Shown: positions 24,968-33,652, counted from the first letter of the stretch. The stretch: 43,352 nt of DNA from a candidate division WWE3 bacterium CG_4_9_14_0_2_um_filter_35_11 (GCA_002789015.1 PFSJ01000022.1:1-43352); one strand, 5' to 3'. Numbers and translations are program-made. The notes: generated by a model from the sequence alone, not told the origin.

Positions 24968-25678
24968 TTAATCTTCTCTGTTATTTATAAATTCAATAAA
25001 AAGAGGATAATCATAAACGGTTACAGATCCGTCATTATTAAAATCGTATTGGATATCATTGAAAATGACTGCATCCTTAAATTCATTTGTTACCATTTGA
25101 TCAACAATCGTAGTACTTCTTCCCAAGACATTATTGTTTTCGAGTAAAGGTTGGAATGTTGCTTGAGGAATAATGCCTTCAAAATCTGTCTTTTCGTCAA
25201 CAGTTATCCCAGATGATTCATCGATTGCCGATTTTTTTATTTGAGTTAAAGGCTCTATCATTTCCGTCGTTATAAATTTTACAGATTCCCCTTGTGGGTA
25301 ATATTTATTGTCTGTTGATTTTATATGGAAAAAATATTCAGTATTCGAATTTAGATTAATTAGTTTTATAAAATGAGAGGTTGTTGGATCTGATTCTTTT
25401 ACTTCAATACATGGATTAGATTCGTTTTCACATTGATTATCAGACATACTGAAGGCAACTATTCCTTGTACAGGTTCTTGGGTTGTCCATACAATTTCAA
25501 CTGAAGTTGTGGAAATGTTTTGGTATGTGATATTTAAGGGAATAGTTGCCGGAACAGATGCTTTTGTATCTGTGTTTTGAGTTTGTGAAATATAATTAAA
25601 ACCAAAAAAAACAGTAAATAATATTCCAGATAAAATCAAAAAGGTTATAAACCCTTTATATCCCTGTACGGAGTTCAT
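24968..25678 (-). CDS. FN3-domain protein with a C-terminal dockerin-like repeat
   Basis: 236 residues. A membrane anchor at about 9-29, a fibronectin type III domain at about 44-136 (IPLNITYQNISTTSVEIVWTT, then NLNSNTEYFFHIKSTD), a linker, and a C-terminal helix-loop YDFNNDGSVTVYDYPLFIEF. The loop D-x-N-x-D-G-x-V-x3-D is the calcium loop of dockerins and EF-hands. Only one clear repeat is visible, so it would be a half dockerin. A cohesin-domain protein is encoded 18 nt upstream in the same operon, so binding between the two is likely. AAGGAG lies about 11 nt before the ATG. Confidence 0.72.
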   Translation of the reverse strand: MNSVQGYKGFITFLILSGILFTVFFGFNYISQTQNTDTKASVPATIPLNITYQNISTTSVEIVWTTQEPVQGIVAFSMSDNQCENESNPCIEVKESDPTTSHFIKLINLNSNTEYFFHIKSTDNKYYPQGESVKFITTEMIEPLTQIKKSAIDESSGITVDEKTDFEGIIPQATFQPLLENNNVLGRSTTIVDQMVTNEFKDAVIFNDIQYDFNNDGSVTVYDYPLFIEFINNRED

Positions 25679-25696
25679 AGGCTATGACTCCTTATA

Positions 25697-26374
25697 TTAA
25701 GCGTCTGACTTTCTATATAACGAAGTTACGCCTAGTCCTATCATTGATAATGAAACAATGAGATAGTAGATAATTTTATTATCTGTGATACCCGTGGAAG
25801 GTACTGAAGCGACCTCTGCCACAGACACAGATGGACCACCTCCTACTGCTGCCGTTGTTGTAGCTTCTGGTGTCGTAGTTGCTTCAGGCAAGCTCAAACT
25901 GTATACGCCGTTAATTGTTTCTGTCAAAAGTTGTTCTCCTCCTGCACCGCTAATTTCGCTTGTAGAACTAATAGTTAATTGAACTTGTCCTGTAGTTTCC
26001 AGGGCTTGAAAATCTACAGATGCCAATTTAACTTTTCCTGATTTATAGTTTCCTGCATTGTTTACAGCATTGATAGAAATTTCTCTTGTTTCTGCGTTGT
26101 CAACTTTTTCTAAGTAACTATCAAATTCACCATTATTTATTGAAACAACCTTCACGTTAGCTGGATAAGTTATTTTTAGGTGTGCGCCAGCCATTTCAGG
26201 CTCGCTTGTTGTCGATTCGACATAAAAACTAACTTTGAAATTTTCTACAGTTATTAACCCTGATGTTGGAGATATATATGCAGATGACGCATTTGCTTTA
26301 ACGGAGAGAGAGCTAAATACTAAGAAACCAAAAAAGAACGCGAAAAATTTGATTGTGTTGGGCAGATATTTCAT
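25697..26374 (-). CDS. cohesin-domain surface protein with VPSTG sorting signal
   Basis: 225 residues from ATG 26374; a TTG start at 26386 would add four residues. A signal peptide covers about 1-30. The cohesin-like domain is at about 31-165: AYISPTSGLITVENFKVSFYV, then MAGAHLKITYPANVKVVSI, VKLASVDFQALETTGQVQL, SGAGGEQLL (in parts). The Ala/Thr linker leads to VPSTG near residue 191, a helix, and the basic tail YRKSDA, a full sortase sorting signal. Cohesins bind dockerins, and a dockerin-like protein is encoded immediately downstream. Together with the nearby sortase this suggests a covalently anchored cohesin on the cell surface. Confidence 0.75.
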   Translation of the reverse strand: MKYLPNTIKFFAFFFGFLVFSSLSVKANASSAYISPTSGLITVENFKVSFYVESTTSEPEMAGAHLKITYPANVKVVSINNGEFDSYLEKVDNAETREISINAVNNAGNYKSGKVKLASVDFQALETTGQVQLTISSTSEISGAGGEQLLTETINGVYSLSLPEATTTPEATTTAAVGGGPSVSVAEVASVPSTGITDNKIIYYLIVSLSMIGLGVTSLYRKSDA

Positions 26375-26411
26375 TTTTTTTAACAAAACTTTACTACTAA
26401 AAATCAGTCTA

Positions 26412-26648
26412 TCACGAAAGTTTCTTTTTTAAAATCTTTGACTTCATTCTATTACCTTTGTTCTTATGTATGACTCCAGCTTTTACTGCTTTATCAATCC
26501 TTTTTTGTAATTTGATCGAGTTTTCTTTTGATAAAACTTCATTCAGCATTTTAACAGCTGATCGGATTTTATTTTTCCAAGTTCTGTTATAAGCGGTCTG
26601 CCTTTTTATCTTTCGTGTCATCTTTATTGCTTGTTTTGTATTTGCCAT
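26412..26648 (-). CDS. rpsT: 30S ribosomal protein S20
   Basis: 78 residues, slightly short. MANTKQAIKMTRKIKRQTAYNR is the basic start typical of S20, then KIRSAVKMLNEVL and the closing helix with KAGVIHKNKGNRMKSKI. It binds 16S rRNA in the 30S body. Minus-strand TGC-TAGAAT lies 7 nt before ATG 26648, implying leaderless transcription even for a ribosomal protein. It diverges from murJ. Confidence 0.95.
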   Translation of the reverse strand: MANTKQAIKMTRKIKRQTAYNRTWKNKIRSAVKMLNEVLSKENSIKLQKRIDKAVKAGVIHKNKGNRMKSKILKKKLS

Positions 26649-26655
26649 TTGCAGT

Positions 26656-26661
26656 ATTCTA
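26656..26661 (-). promoter_or_regulatory. -10 hexamer of rpsT
   Basis: Minus-strand TGC-TAGAAT, 7 nt before ATG 26648. Extended -10 with leaderless spacing. Confidence 0.7.
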
Positions 26662-26691
26662 GCAAGTCATTGTATATCCCGCAATACACAT

Positions 26692-26697
26692 GATAAT
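26692..26697 (+). promoter_or_regulatory. -10 hexamer of murJ, decides the GTG start
   Basis: GATAAT is followed by 6 nt and GTG at 26704. ATG codons at 26710 and 26716 are alternative starts, but the 6-nt rule seen elsewhere favours GTG. Confidence 0.55.
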
Positions 26698-26703
26698 ATC
26701 CCA

Positions 26704-28380
26704 GTGCTTATGGTCATGAGGCTTATTCAAAAAGGATCCAGGGCCTTTACTTCCCAGCAATATACAATATTGTCTGCGGCGGCAGTAATAGCCATTATTT
26801 ATTTACTTTCAGCCTTTCTAGGCTTCATTCGTAATCGCCTTTTATCAGGATATTTTGGAGACTCAATAGAACTAGGGATTTATTTTGCAGCAGATGATAT
26901 TCCTAGTTTGATATTTTCGTTAATTGTATCTGGTGCTTTGTCAGCAGCGTTTATTCCAGCTTTTACAAAGTCATATAAAAATAATGAAAAAGAAGGCTGG
27001 AATTTGACCTCCAGTATGTTAAATATTTCACTTGTAGTCTTTTTGATAATCGGGATTTTCATAATGATATGGGCTAAAACGATTTCGCAAGAAATAATCG
27101 CAAGAGATAGTTCATTAACGCAGGAAAATCTTGTGCTTATGGCGAGCATCATGCGAGTCATGATGCTCGCCCAAATAATATTAATATTTAGCAGTTTTTT
27201 TACTAGCGTTTTACAGTCATTCAAAAGATTTGTAATTCCATCACTGGCTCCTGTTTTTTACAATATAGGAATTATCATTTTCATTTTACTTTTTATTAAG
27301 CGGCTTGGGGTCTTTGCTCCTGCTTGGGGAATGGTGTTTGGAGCAATCCTTCATATGTCGGTTCAATTGATTGCTGTTAAAAAGTTAGGATTTTCATACT
27401 CTTTTAGTTTTGATTTTAAAGATAAGGTTGTTAGAAATGTATACAAGTTGATGGCCCCAAGAGCAATTGGTCAGGCAGCTCAAAAATTCCTGAATCCACT
27501 ATATACAAATTTGGCTCTTTTCATTTCAGCGCCATCGAATGTTATTCTCACTTTTGCAATGGATATTCAGATGCTTCCTGTAAGAATATTTGGGATGTCT
27601 ATAGGGCAAGCCGCGTTGCCAATTTTGGCCAATGCATATAGAGAAGACGATACAAAAGAATTTAGTGATTTACTTCTAAAGACAATCAGGCAAATTATAT
27701 TTTTCGTTCTACCTGTAAGCATTTTGATGTTTATACTTAGAGTTCCATTAGTTAGGTTAACAATTGGCGCAAGAAAGTATTCCTGGGAAGCAACAGTTAT
27801 GACAGCTTATACACTTGGCTTTTATTGTATTTCTCTTGTTGCTCAATCATTGATACTTGTTTTGGCTAGAGCCTTTTTCGCAATGCATGATACAAAGACG
27901 CCATTAAAAATAAGTTTATTTGCAATCTTTGTGAACGCATTTACTGCAATCTTATTTGTAAGGTATATGCATTTAGGAGTTTGGAGCTTGGGTTTTTCAT
28001 ATGCCCTTGGAAGCATTGTTGATGCAGGTTTACTGTTTTATTACTTATCTAATCGGTTAGAAAATCTAGACATAACAAAGTTTATAAATTCAATAAATAA
28101 AATTATGCTAGCTTCTGTAATTATGGGTATTGCACTTTATATTCCTTATCGTGCTTTAGATGTTTTAATATTCGACACAACAAGAACAATTGGTTTAATT
28201 TTGTTAACTGGGATAGTTTCTGTGATAGCTTTTCTTACTTACATGTCGTGTGCTTGGCTTTTTAAGATTGAAGAATTTAATATGATTATTGTGACTATTG
28301 ATAATAGATTTTTGAAGAAAGGCTTTTTAAAGTTTCAAGGTCAAGGTTCGGATCAACCGGTTCTGAAATCTGAAGATTAA
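26704..28380 (+). CDS. murJ: lipid II flippase MurJ
   Basis: 558 residues with about 14 membrane helices and the MVF family blocks: FLGFIRNRLLSGYFG, IYFAADDIPSLIFSLIVSGALSAAFIPAF (in part), FGMSIGQAALPILA, and VLARAFFAMHDTKTPLKIS. It moves lipid-linked peptidoglycan precursors outward across the membrane, so the cell makes its own wall. The start is GTG 26704 by the spacing rule, with ATGs 6 and 12 nt further in as alternatives. A perfect 13-bp inverted repeat sits at 27141-27171. Its 3' end overlaps the convergent small membrane protein gene. Confidence 0.94.
   Translation: MLMVMRLIQKGSRAFTSQQYTILSAAAVIAIIYLLSAFLGFIRNRLLSGYFGDSIELGIYFAADDIPSLIFSLIVSGALSAAFIPAFTKSYKNNEKEGWNLTSSMLNISLVVFLIIGIFIMIWAKTISQEIIARDSSLTQENLVLMASIMRVMMLAQIILIFSSFFTSVLQSFKRFVIPSLAPVFYNIGIIIFILLFIKRLGVFAPAWGMVFGAILHMSVQLIAVKKLGFSYSFSFDFKDKVVRNVYKLMAPRAIGQAAQKFLNPLYTNLALFISAPSNVILTFAMDIQMLPVRIFGMSIGQAALPILANAYREDDTKEFSDLLLKTIRQIIFFVLPVSILMFILRVPLVRLTIGARKYSWEATVMTAYTLGFYCISLVAQSLILVLARAFFAMHDTKTPLKISLFAIFVNAFTAILFVRYMHLGVWSLGFSYALGSIVDAGLLFYYLSNRLENLDITKFINSINKIMLASVIMGIALYIPYRALDVLIFDTTRTIGLILLTGIVSVIAFLTYMSCAWLFKIEEFNMIIVTIDNRFLKKGFLKFQGQGSDQPVLKSED
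27141..27171. repeat. perfect 13-bp inverted repeat inside murJ
   Basis: GGCGAGCATCATG (27141-27153) and CATGATGCTCGCC (27159-27171), loop CGAGT. It lies in codons for MASIMRVMMLAQ, within a membrane helix region. Confidence 0.95.
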
Positions 28381-28489
28381 ATTCTGGTATCGTAGTTTTC
28401 GTGTTTGCAACGTAAATGCCATAACCAATCCAGGCTATTAAAGTTATTCCAACAATAATTAGTAGTTTAAAAATTTCTTTTGTGTTCAT
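28295..28489 (-). CDS. small membrane protein downstream of pilO
   Basis: 64 residues. One membrane helix at about 8-27, then a polar tail (PEFNLQISEPVDPNLDLETL). It starts in an ATGA overlap with the stop of pilO, so it is the third gene of the pilN-pilO operon. It could be a short PilP-like or pilus accessory protein, but there is no family motif and that is only a suggestion from position. Its 3' 86 nt overlap the end of convergent murJ, an unusually long antisense overlap. Confidence 0.55.
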   Translation of the reverse strand: MNTKEIFKLLIIVGITLIAWIGYGIYVANTKTTIPEFNLQISEPVDPNLDLETLKSLSSKIYYQ

Positions 28490-29076
28490 TTATTTAAATA
28501 GTAACTTTCGGCGTCAATAGTAAGTTTAACAATGTTATCTCCATATTCCTTTTCTGGGTTTATATCAACTGAATTTATATTAATCGGGGTTAGCAAGTTT
28601 TTCATTTCTTCAAACATGACTATTGTGTTCTCATACGTTCCTGTTGCATTAAATTTAATTTTTATTACAGATGGGATTTCATCAAATACGAATTGTATAT
28701 TGGATATTTGAATATTGTTTTTTGAAGCTACATAATTTATGTTGTTCAAGATTTCAGATTCATTGGGTTTATCAGTTATTGCCTTTTGTAGTAGAGCGAA
28801 TTCAGCCTTTAAGCCTTCATTGTCAGATTTAATTTGTTCGAGTGCTTTAATTTTTTCTTCAAACTTGAAAGATAGGGATTTATAGTCTTTTGATTTTTGG
28901 TTAAGTTCAAATATCAAGATTAATGAAGGTCTTACTACGAACACGCCAAAAAATATTAATGCGCCAAGAGTGATTGTTAGCATTAAATAATCTTCTGTTT
29001 TTCTATCTTTTCTGAATGCAGAAAGTCTTCTATCCATAGAAAATATAGATAAATTATTTTTTTGATTTTCACTCAT
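28486..29076 (-). CDS. pilO: type IV pilus assembly protein PilO-like
   Basis: 196 residues. A cytoplasmic start, one membrane helix at about 31-51, a coiled coil at about 55-100 (NQKSKDYKSLSFKFEEKIKALEQI in part), and a ferredoxin-like alpha/beta domain to the end (IQISNIQFVFDEIPSVIKIKFNATG in part, YENTIVMFEEMKNLL). This is the PilO plan. With PilN it forms the inner-membrane ring platform that links the pilus motor to the outside. It overlaps pilN by 8 nt and the next gene by 4 nt. Confidence 0.8.
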   Translation of the reverse strand: MSENQKNNLSIFSMDRRLSAFRKDRKTEDYLMLTITLGALIFFGVFVVRPSLILIFELNQKSKDYKSLSFKFEEKIKALEQIKSDNEGLKAEFALLQKAITDKPNESEILNNINYVASKNNIQISNIQFVFDEIPSVIKIKFNATGTYENTIVMFEEMKNLLTPININSVDINPEKEYGDNIVKLTIDAESYYLNK

Positions 29077-29626
29077 TTAGTGTTACCTCCATAGAAAAAG
29101 AATAAGATTTATCTTCTGGAATATACTTACTTGCAGTCAATAAAACATCCTTTACTTGTTTGTCAGATATTAATCCAGTCAAGAATATGCTAAACGAGTC
29201 ACTTGAATTTGCTATTGCCGAAAATGTCACTTCGCTCTTTGTATATGTAATATTTTCAATTGTAATATCACGTGGAAGACTTCCGGAGAATTTATTGAAT
29301 CTTTCAGCCCAATTAATTTCATTTAATTTTACTGATTTAATGAGTACCAACTTTTTTTGGATTTGAATGTGTTCTTTTTCAATTTGTGACATGCTAAGTA
29401 TTTTCGCCTCTTGCTCTGATATTTTTTCGATGGATTTAGATATATCGTTGTCGATTTTTATTCGTATGAAGAAGATTGTGATTACGATTGTTGCTACTAC
29501 TACGAGAATTTTACGGCCGCTTGCGATTGTCCAATCAAAGACAATCGCAAGCGGCCCACTTTTAGTTTCTTCCTTGTTAAGTAATTCTTCTGGAATAAAA
29601 TTTATTGGATCAATAGCTTCTGGCAT
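29069..29626 (-). CDS. pilN: type IV pilus assembly protein PilN-like
   Basis: 185 residues from ATG 29626, chosen because minus-strand TGC-TAGAAT lies 7 nt before it; upstream in-frame codons run into lepA. The protein opens INFIPEELL, the PilN signature for contact with PilM, then a membrane helix at about 41-60, a short coiled coil and an alpha/beta domain (WAERFNKFSGSLPRDITIENITY in part). It pairs with PilO, encoded next. A perfect 16-bp inverted repeat at 29515-29556 covers the codons just before the helix (GPLAIVFDWTIASGR). Confidence 0.82.
   Translation of the reverse strand: MPEAIDPINFIPEELLNKEETKSGPLAIVFDWTIASGRKILVVVATIVITIFFIRIKIDNDISKSIEKISEQEAKILSMSQIEKEHIQIQKKLVLIKSVKLNEINWAERFNKFSGSLPRDITIENITYTKSEVTFSAIANSSDSFSIFLTGLISDKQVKDVLLTASKYIPEDKSYSFSMEVTLNE
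29515..29556. repeat. perfect 16-bp inverted repeat inside pilN
   Basis: GGCCGCTTGCGATTGT (29515-29530) and ACAATCGCAAGCGGCC (29541-29556), 10-nt loop. The outer half is GC-rich. The encoded segment aligns with other PilN sequences as I recall them, without an obvious insertion. Confidence 0.95.
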
Positions 29627-29633
29627 TGCATGA

Positions 29634-29639
29634 ATTCTA
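29634..29639 (-). promoter_or_regulatory. -10 hexamer of pilN
   Basis: Minus-strand TGC-TAGAAT, 7 nt (TCATGCA) before ATG 29626. It is interleaved with the divergent lepA promoter; the two starts are only 39 nt apart. Confidence 0.7.
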
Positions 29640-29650
29640 GCAGAAGGTTG

Positions 29651-29656
29651 TATACT
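29651..29656 (+). promoter_or_regulatory. -10 hexamer of lepA
   Basis: TATACT lies 9 nt before ATG 29666, giving a leader of at most two or three bases. It is back to back with the pilN promoter. Confidence 0.55.
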
Positions 29657-29665
29657 AATTCCATT

Positions 29666-31456
29666 ATGAAGGCTTCTAACATAAGGAATTATTGCATCAT
29701 AGCTCATATTGATCACGGAAAATCGACTTTGGCAGATAGAATGATGGAGCTCACAGGGTCTATAAAAAAAGACTCAAAGACAAAACAACTTCTTGATAGT
29801 ATGGACCTTGAAAGAGAAAGAGGAATAACAATTAAACTTAAGGCAATTAGAATGAATTATGTTTACAAAGACGAGGCCTATCAATTGAATCTGATTGATA
29901 CTCCTGGGCATGTTGATTTTGGATATGAAGTTTCAAGATCTCTTGCGGCTTGCGAAGGTGCGATTTTGGTGGTTGATGCAAGTCAAGGTGTTCAAGCTCA
30001 AACAATTGTCAATTTAGAAAAAGCTAAGGCCGAAGGTTTAAAAATTATCCCTGTAGTAAATAAAATTGATCTTCCATCTGCCCAAGTTGAATCTTGTGCT
30101 TTGGAATTAATTGACCTTGGTTTTAAGGAATCAGATGTTTATTATACCTCCGGGAAAACAGGTCACGGGGTTGAAGATTTGATAAATGGCATTATAGAAA
30201 ATGTTCCAGCGCCGATAGAGAATGAAAATGATAAAGGAGTTCCAAAAGCCTTAGTTTTTGATTCGTTTTTTGATGATTATCGCGGAGTTATTGTTTTTGT
30301 CCGCGTTCTAAGTGGCAATTTTAAATCAACAGATTTTGTTAAATTCGTTGCGGCAAGGTCAGAATCAAAAATTGTTGATATTGGGTTTCTTTCTCCAACA
30401 GAAAAGAAGGTAGAGTCAATCAGTTATGGTGAAGTTGGTTTTATTGCAACTGGTCTAAAACATATTGAGGATGCAAGAGTTGGGGATACCGCAACAATTT
30501 CAGGGGAAACGCCGACTCCAATTCCAGGATATAAAGTTCCAATTCCTGTTGTGTTTTTAAGTTTTTATCCAGATGACTCTTCTGAGTATCTAAAATTACG
30601 CGAAGCTATGGAACGTCTTTCTTTAAATGATGCGGCATTTTCGTTTGAGCCAGAAAGCATTGGTTCTATAGGAAAAGGTTTCAGATGTGGATTTTTGGGA
30701 CTTTTGCATGCGGATATTATCCGCGAACGAGTTGAACGTGAATTTGGAATTTCTGTTATAACGACTTCGCCATCAGTTAGGTATTTAGTAACGACAACGC
30801 AAGGCCTTGAAATGGAAATCAAATCGGCCGCTGAATTTCCGGATATTACTACAATTGCTAAAACGAAGGAACCTTGGGCAAATTTAAGTGTTTATACTCC
30901 AGTTAGTTATATGAGCGAAATTATGAATTTGTGCAAAGAAAGGCGTGCGATTTTTCTTGAAACCGTTCAGTTAGATACGAAGCGCGTAAAGATTTCTTAT
31001 GAAATTCCTTTGATCGAGTTGATTATAGATTTTTATGACAAATTGAAATCAATGTCTTCTGGGTATGCTTCGATTGATTACACTTTAATTGATTATAGAG
31101 AATCCTTAGTTTCAAAAATGGATATTTTAATTGGTGGAGATATTGTTGCGCCACTTTCCACTTTAGTCCAAAGACAAAATGCTGAAACTGAAGGGAAGCG
31201 AATTGTTGCCAAATTGAAAAGTATTATGCCAAGGCAACAATTCGCGATTTCAATTCAAGCTGCAGTAGGTGGAAAAATTTTGGCACGTGAGGATGTTTCC
31301 GCATTCAGAAAGGATGTTACCGGTTATTTATATGGAGGAGATGTAACAAGAAAGATGAAGCTTTTGGAAAAGCAAAAACGCGGAAAGAAACGATTAAAAA
31401 GATTTGGAAATATTGATATACCTCAAGATGTTTTTTGGAAAGTTATGGAGAGGTAG
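29666..31456 (+). CDS. lepA: elongation factor 4 (LepA)
   Basis: 596 residues from ATG 29666 (MKASNIRNY); an upstream in-frame ATG at 29630 lies beyond the promoter and adds a non-family extension. GTPase motifs are AHIDHGKSTLADR (G1), RGITIK (G2), DTPGHVDF (G3), NKIDL (G4). The C-terminal LepA-specific domain with YLYGGDVTRKMKLLEKQKRGKKR (in part) is present. EF-4 acts on stalled or misassembled ribosomes. It ends in a 14-nt convergent overlap with rnj. Confidence 0.96.
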   Translation: MKASNIRNYCIIAHIDHGKSTLADRMMELTGSIKKDSKTKQLLDSMDLERERGITIKLKAIRMNYVYKDEAYQLNLIDTPGHVDFGYEVSRSLAACEGAILVVDASQGVQAQTIVNLEKAKAEGLKIIPVVNKIDLPSAQVESCALELIDLGFKESDVYYTSGKTGHGVEDLINGIIENVPAPIENENDKGVPKALVFDSFFDDYRGVIVFVRVLSGNFKSTDFVKFVAARSESKIVDIGFLSPTEKKVESISYGEVGFIATGLKHIEDARVGDTATISGETPTPIPGYKVPIPVVFLSFYPDDSSEYLKLREAMERLSLNDAAFSFEPESIGSIGKGFRCGFLGLLHADIIRERVEREFGISVITTSPSVRYLVTTTQGLEMEIKSAAEFPDITTIAKTKEPWANLSVYTPVSYMSEIMNLCKERRAIFLETVQLDTKRVKISYEIPLIELIIDFYDKLKSMSSGYASIDYTLIDYRESLVSKMDILIGGDIVAPLSTLVQRQNAETEGKRIVAKLKSIMPRQQFAISIQAAVGGKILAREDVSAFRKDVTGYLYGGDVTRKMKLLEKQKRGKKRLKRFGNIDIPQDVFWKVMER

Positions 31457-33092
31457 TTTTTCCATTTGCGATGGTTACGACTACGATTGGTTCTCTTCCT
31501 GTTTCTTTATATAAAAATTGTTGAAGTTTGTTTTCTATCTTTCTAATATCTTTTTTCTCCGAAAGTGATTTTCTAATAGTATTTTTTGCAGATTCCAAAA
31601 GTTTTTTAGACCCTTTTATGAAAACAAATCCCCTTGTTATCAATTCTATATTCTGTCCTTGAATTACAACTGCCACCATTCCGTGGTTTGCCATTTGAAT
31701 TCTATCTTTAAGTACGCTTGCACCAACATCTCCAACTAGATTTCCGTCTACGTAGACTTCTTTTAGTTTTAGTCGATCACCGAGTTGTGCTTTGCCATCT
31801 TTAAATACAATGCTTTGGCCATCTAGTAATTGGGCGACATTCCTTTTATCAAATCCGTGTGAATCGATTAGGTTTGCATATGCTCTCATGTGTTTAATGC
31901 TTCCTCCAATTGGTATGAAATATTTTGGCCTGACTAGATTTGCAAGAAGGACCATGTCACCTTGGCCGCCGTGGCCTGATACATGAAGGTCATCTTGAAT
32001 TTCTGAATAATAAACATCGACACCTTTTAAATAAAGTTCATCTATAAGCGCATTTACGGTTGCGACGGAATTTGGAATTGGGTCTGCGGAAAAGATTACG
32101 ACTGATTTTTCTGATAGTACTATGTTTTTGTGTTCGCCTAAAGCGACGCGCCAAAGACCTGCCTCTTTTTGACCATAGCATCCGGTAATTACGTAAACTA
32201 ATGTTTCTTGATTGTGTTTGTGCGCGTCGCTCTCATCTATTATTGTATTTTTCGCTTCTTTTATGTATCCCATTTGCTGAGCGATTTCAATTGTGTTTCT
32301 TATTGATCTTCCGCTTAAAACAACTTTCCTGCCGAATTTTTCAGCAGCATTTATTGCTTGTTGAATTCTTGAAATATTTGATGAAATTGTTGTGATGAAG
32401 ACTTGTTTGCCTACAGAATCTTTTAGAACCGTTTCAAATGTTTCTTGTATTTTGCTTTCTGATTCAGTGAATCCTTCTGATGTTGAACCAAGACAATCTG
32501 AAAGTAACGCTAGGACTCCTTCTGGCGGCTCGCCTGCAAGGCGAGCCGCCTTCTGTACATCAAAAGGTTTGTCCATTACAGGCGACCAGTCAAATTTAAA
32601 ATCCGAATTGTGAAAAACTCTTCCTTGAGGTGTGTCGATTGCAAATCCGAGTGTATCTGGTATCGAATGGTTTACCCTAAAAGGAGTCAATCTAAAACAT
32701 CCAAGTTGAAATGATTGATTAGGGTCAAATGGTTTTACTTTATAATCCCCTAAACTTGTATATTCTTCTAATGATTTTTCAATTAATGCTTTGACAAATG
32801 GGACAGCATAAACATCAAACTTATGTTCTTGAAGCAAGTATGGCAAAGATCCTCTATGATCTTCGTGTCCATGAGTTATTACAACTCCACGAACTTTGTG
32901 TCTGTTTTCTAAAACGTATGTAAAATCTGGGATTGTAACGTCAACTCCAGGGGTTTCCATGTCTGGAAATCCAATTCCGCAGTCCATTACTAAAATGTCG
33001 TTTCCGCATTCATAAACATACATATTTTTTTGAACTGTTGTCGTTCCGCCGATTGGTATAATCTTTAAAGATGGTCTTTCGCTTATATTCAT
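31443..33092 (-). CDS. rnj: ribonuclease J
   Basis: 549 residues. Beta-lactamase fold with HGHEDH at 74-79, the beta-CASP region (SGRSIRNTIEIAQ), and the closing motif HVSGHGGQGDM then RPKYFIPIGG. The C-terminal domain ends with an NGKTTSP tail. RNase J is a 5'-to-3' exo- and endonuclease in mRNA decay and rRNA maturation. The start overlaps the UDG stop by 4 nt. A perfect 12-bp inverted repeat (32524-32550) encodes AARLAGEPP; this stretch may be a few residues longer than in other RNase J proteins, unlike the other hairpins. Confidence 0.96.
   Translation of the reverse strand: MNISERPSLKIIPIGGTTTVQKNMYVYECGNDILVMDCGIGFPDMETPGVDVTIPDFTYVLENRHKVRGVVITHGHEDHRGSLPYLLQEHKFDVYAVPFVKALIEKSLEEYTSLGDYKVKPFDPNQSFQLGCFRLTPFRVNHSIPDTLGFAIDTPQGRVFHNSDFKFDWSPVMDKPFDVQKAARLAGEPPEGVLALLSDCLGSTSEGFTESESKIQETFETVLKDSVGKQVFITTISSNISRIQQAINAAEKFGRKVVLSGRSIRNTIEIAQQMGYIKEAKNTIIDESDAHKHNQETLVYVITGCYGQKEAGLWRVALGEHKNIVLSEKSVVIFSADPIPNSVATVNALIDELYLKGVDVYYSEIQDDLHVSGHGGQGDMVLLANLVRPKYFIPIGGSIKHMRAYANLIDSHGFDKRNVAQLLDGQSIVFKDGKAQLGDRLKLKEVYVDGNLVGDVGASVLKDRIQMANHGMVAVVIQGQNIELITRGFVFIKGSKKLLESAKNTIRKSLSEKKDIRKIENKLQQFLYKETGREPIVVVTIANGKTTSP
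32524..32550. repeat. perfect 12-bp inverted repeat inside rnj
   Basis: GGCGGCTCGCCT (32524-32535), loop GCA, AGGCGAGCCGCC (32539-32550). All 27 nt form one hairpin with a 3-nt loop, strongly GC-rich against its surroundings. Confidence 0.95.
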
Positions 33093-33652
33093 ATTAAGTT
33101 TGTTTTCTCTATAATATCAGGTATTTTCAAAAAGTCCTCAATAAGCTGTATTTTCATTGATGGATTTCTAAGACCTGCGGCTGGGTGATAAAGAGGATAT
33201 AACGTATATTTACCCAATTGGTGTGGTTTGCCATGAGACATGGAAATAGTCGCATTTGGTAAAAAGTAATTCATGGAAAACCTTCCAAGCGTAATAATAA
33301 TTTTAGGATTAATAGCTTCTAGTTGCCTTGTCAGAAACGCTTTGCATGTGGAAATTTCTTCTGGGCTCGGGTCTCTATTATCTGGAGGCCTGTGTTTAAT
33401 AATATTTCCTATCCACACGTCATCACGACTCAATCTTATTTGTCCAAGCAAAAAATCTAACAATTTTCCAGATCGCCCAACAAAAGGGACTCCCTGTTGG
33501 TCTTCATAAAACCCTGGAGCTTCTCCAATAAAAACAATATCTGCATTCGGATTTCCACTTCCAGGAACTGCTTGTATTGCAGATTTACATAATGCACATT
33601 TAGTGCAGGCGGAGATTTCTTTTCTAATTTTTTCAAGTTCTGAATTACTCAT
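33089..33652 (-). CDS. uracil-DNA glycosylase, family 4 (Fe-S)
   Basis: 187 residues. The N-terminal cluster ligands are Cys16, Cys19 and Cys22 (CTKCALC), with a further Cys near 104 (STCKAF). The catalytic loop is GEAPGFYEDQQGVPFVGRSG, and the leucine-loop equivalent is LYHPAAGLRNP. It removes uracil from DNA, starting base excision repair. It overlaps the preceding 88-residue gene by 8 nt and rnj by 4 nt, making a three-gene operon. Confidence 0.93.
   Translation of the reverse strand: MSNSELEKIRKEISACTKCALCKSAIQAVPGSGNPNADIVFIGEAPGFYEDQQGVPFVGRSGKLLDFLLGQIRLSRDDVWIGNIIKHRPPDNRDPSPEEISTCKAFLTRQLEAINPKIIITLGRFSMNYFLPNATISMSHGKPHQLGKYTLYPLYHPAAGLRNPSMKIQLIEDFLKIPDIIEKTNLI

Noticed and set aside
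30710-30724. 15-nt palindrome in lepA
   Set aside because: There are only 7-bp arms around a 1-nt centre, in a conserved protein stretch.
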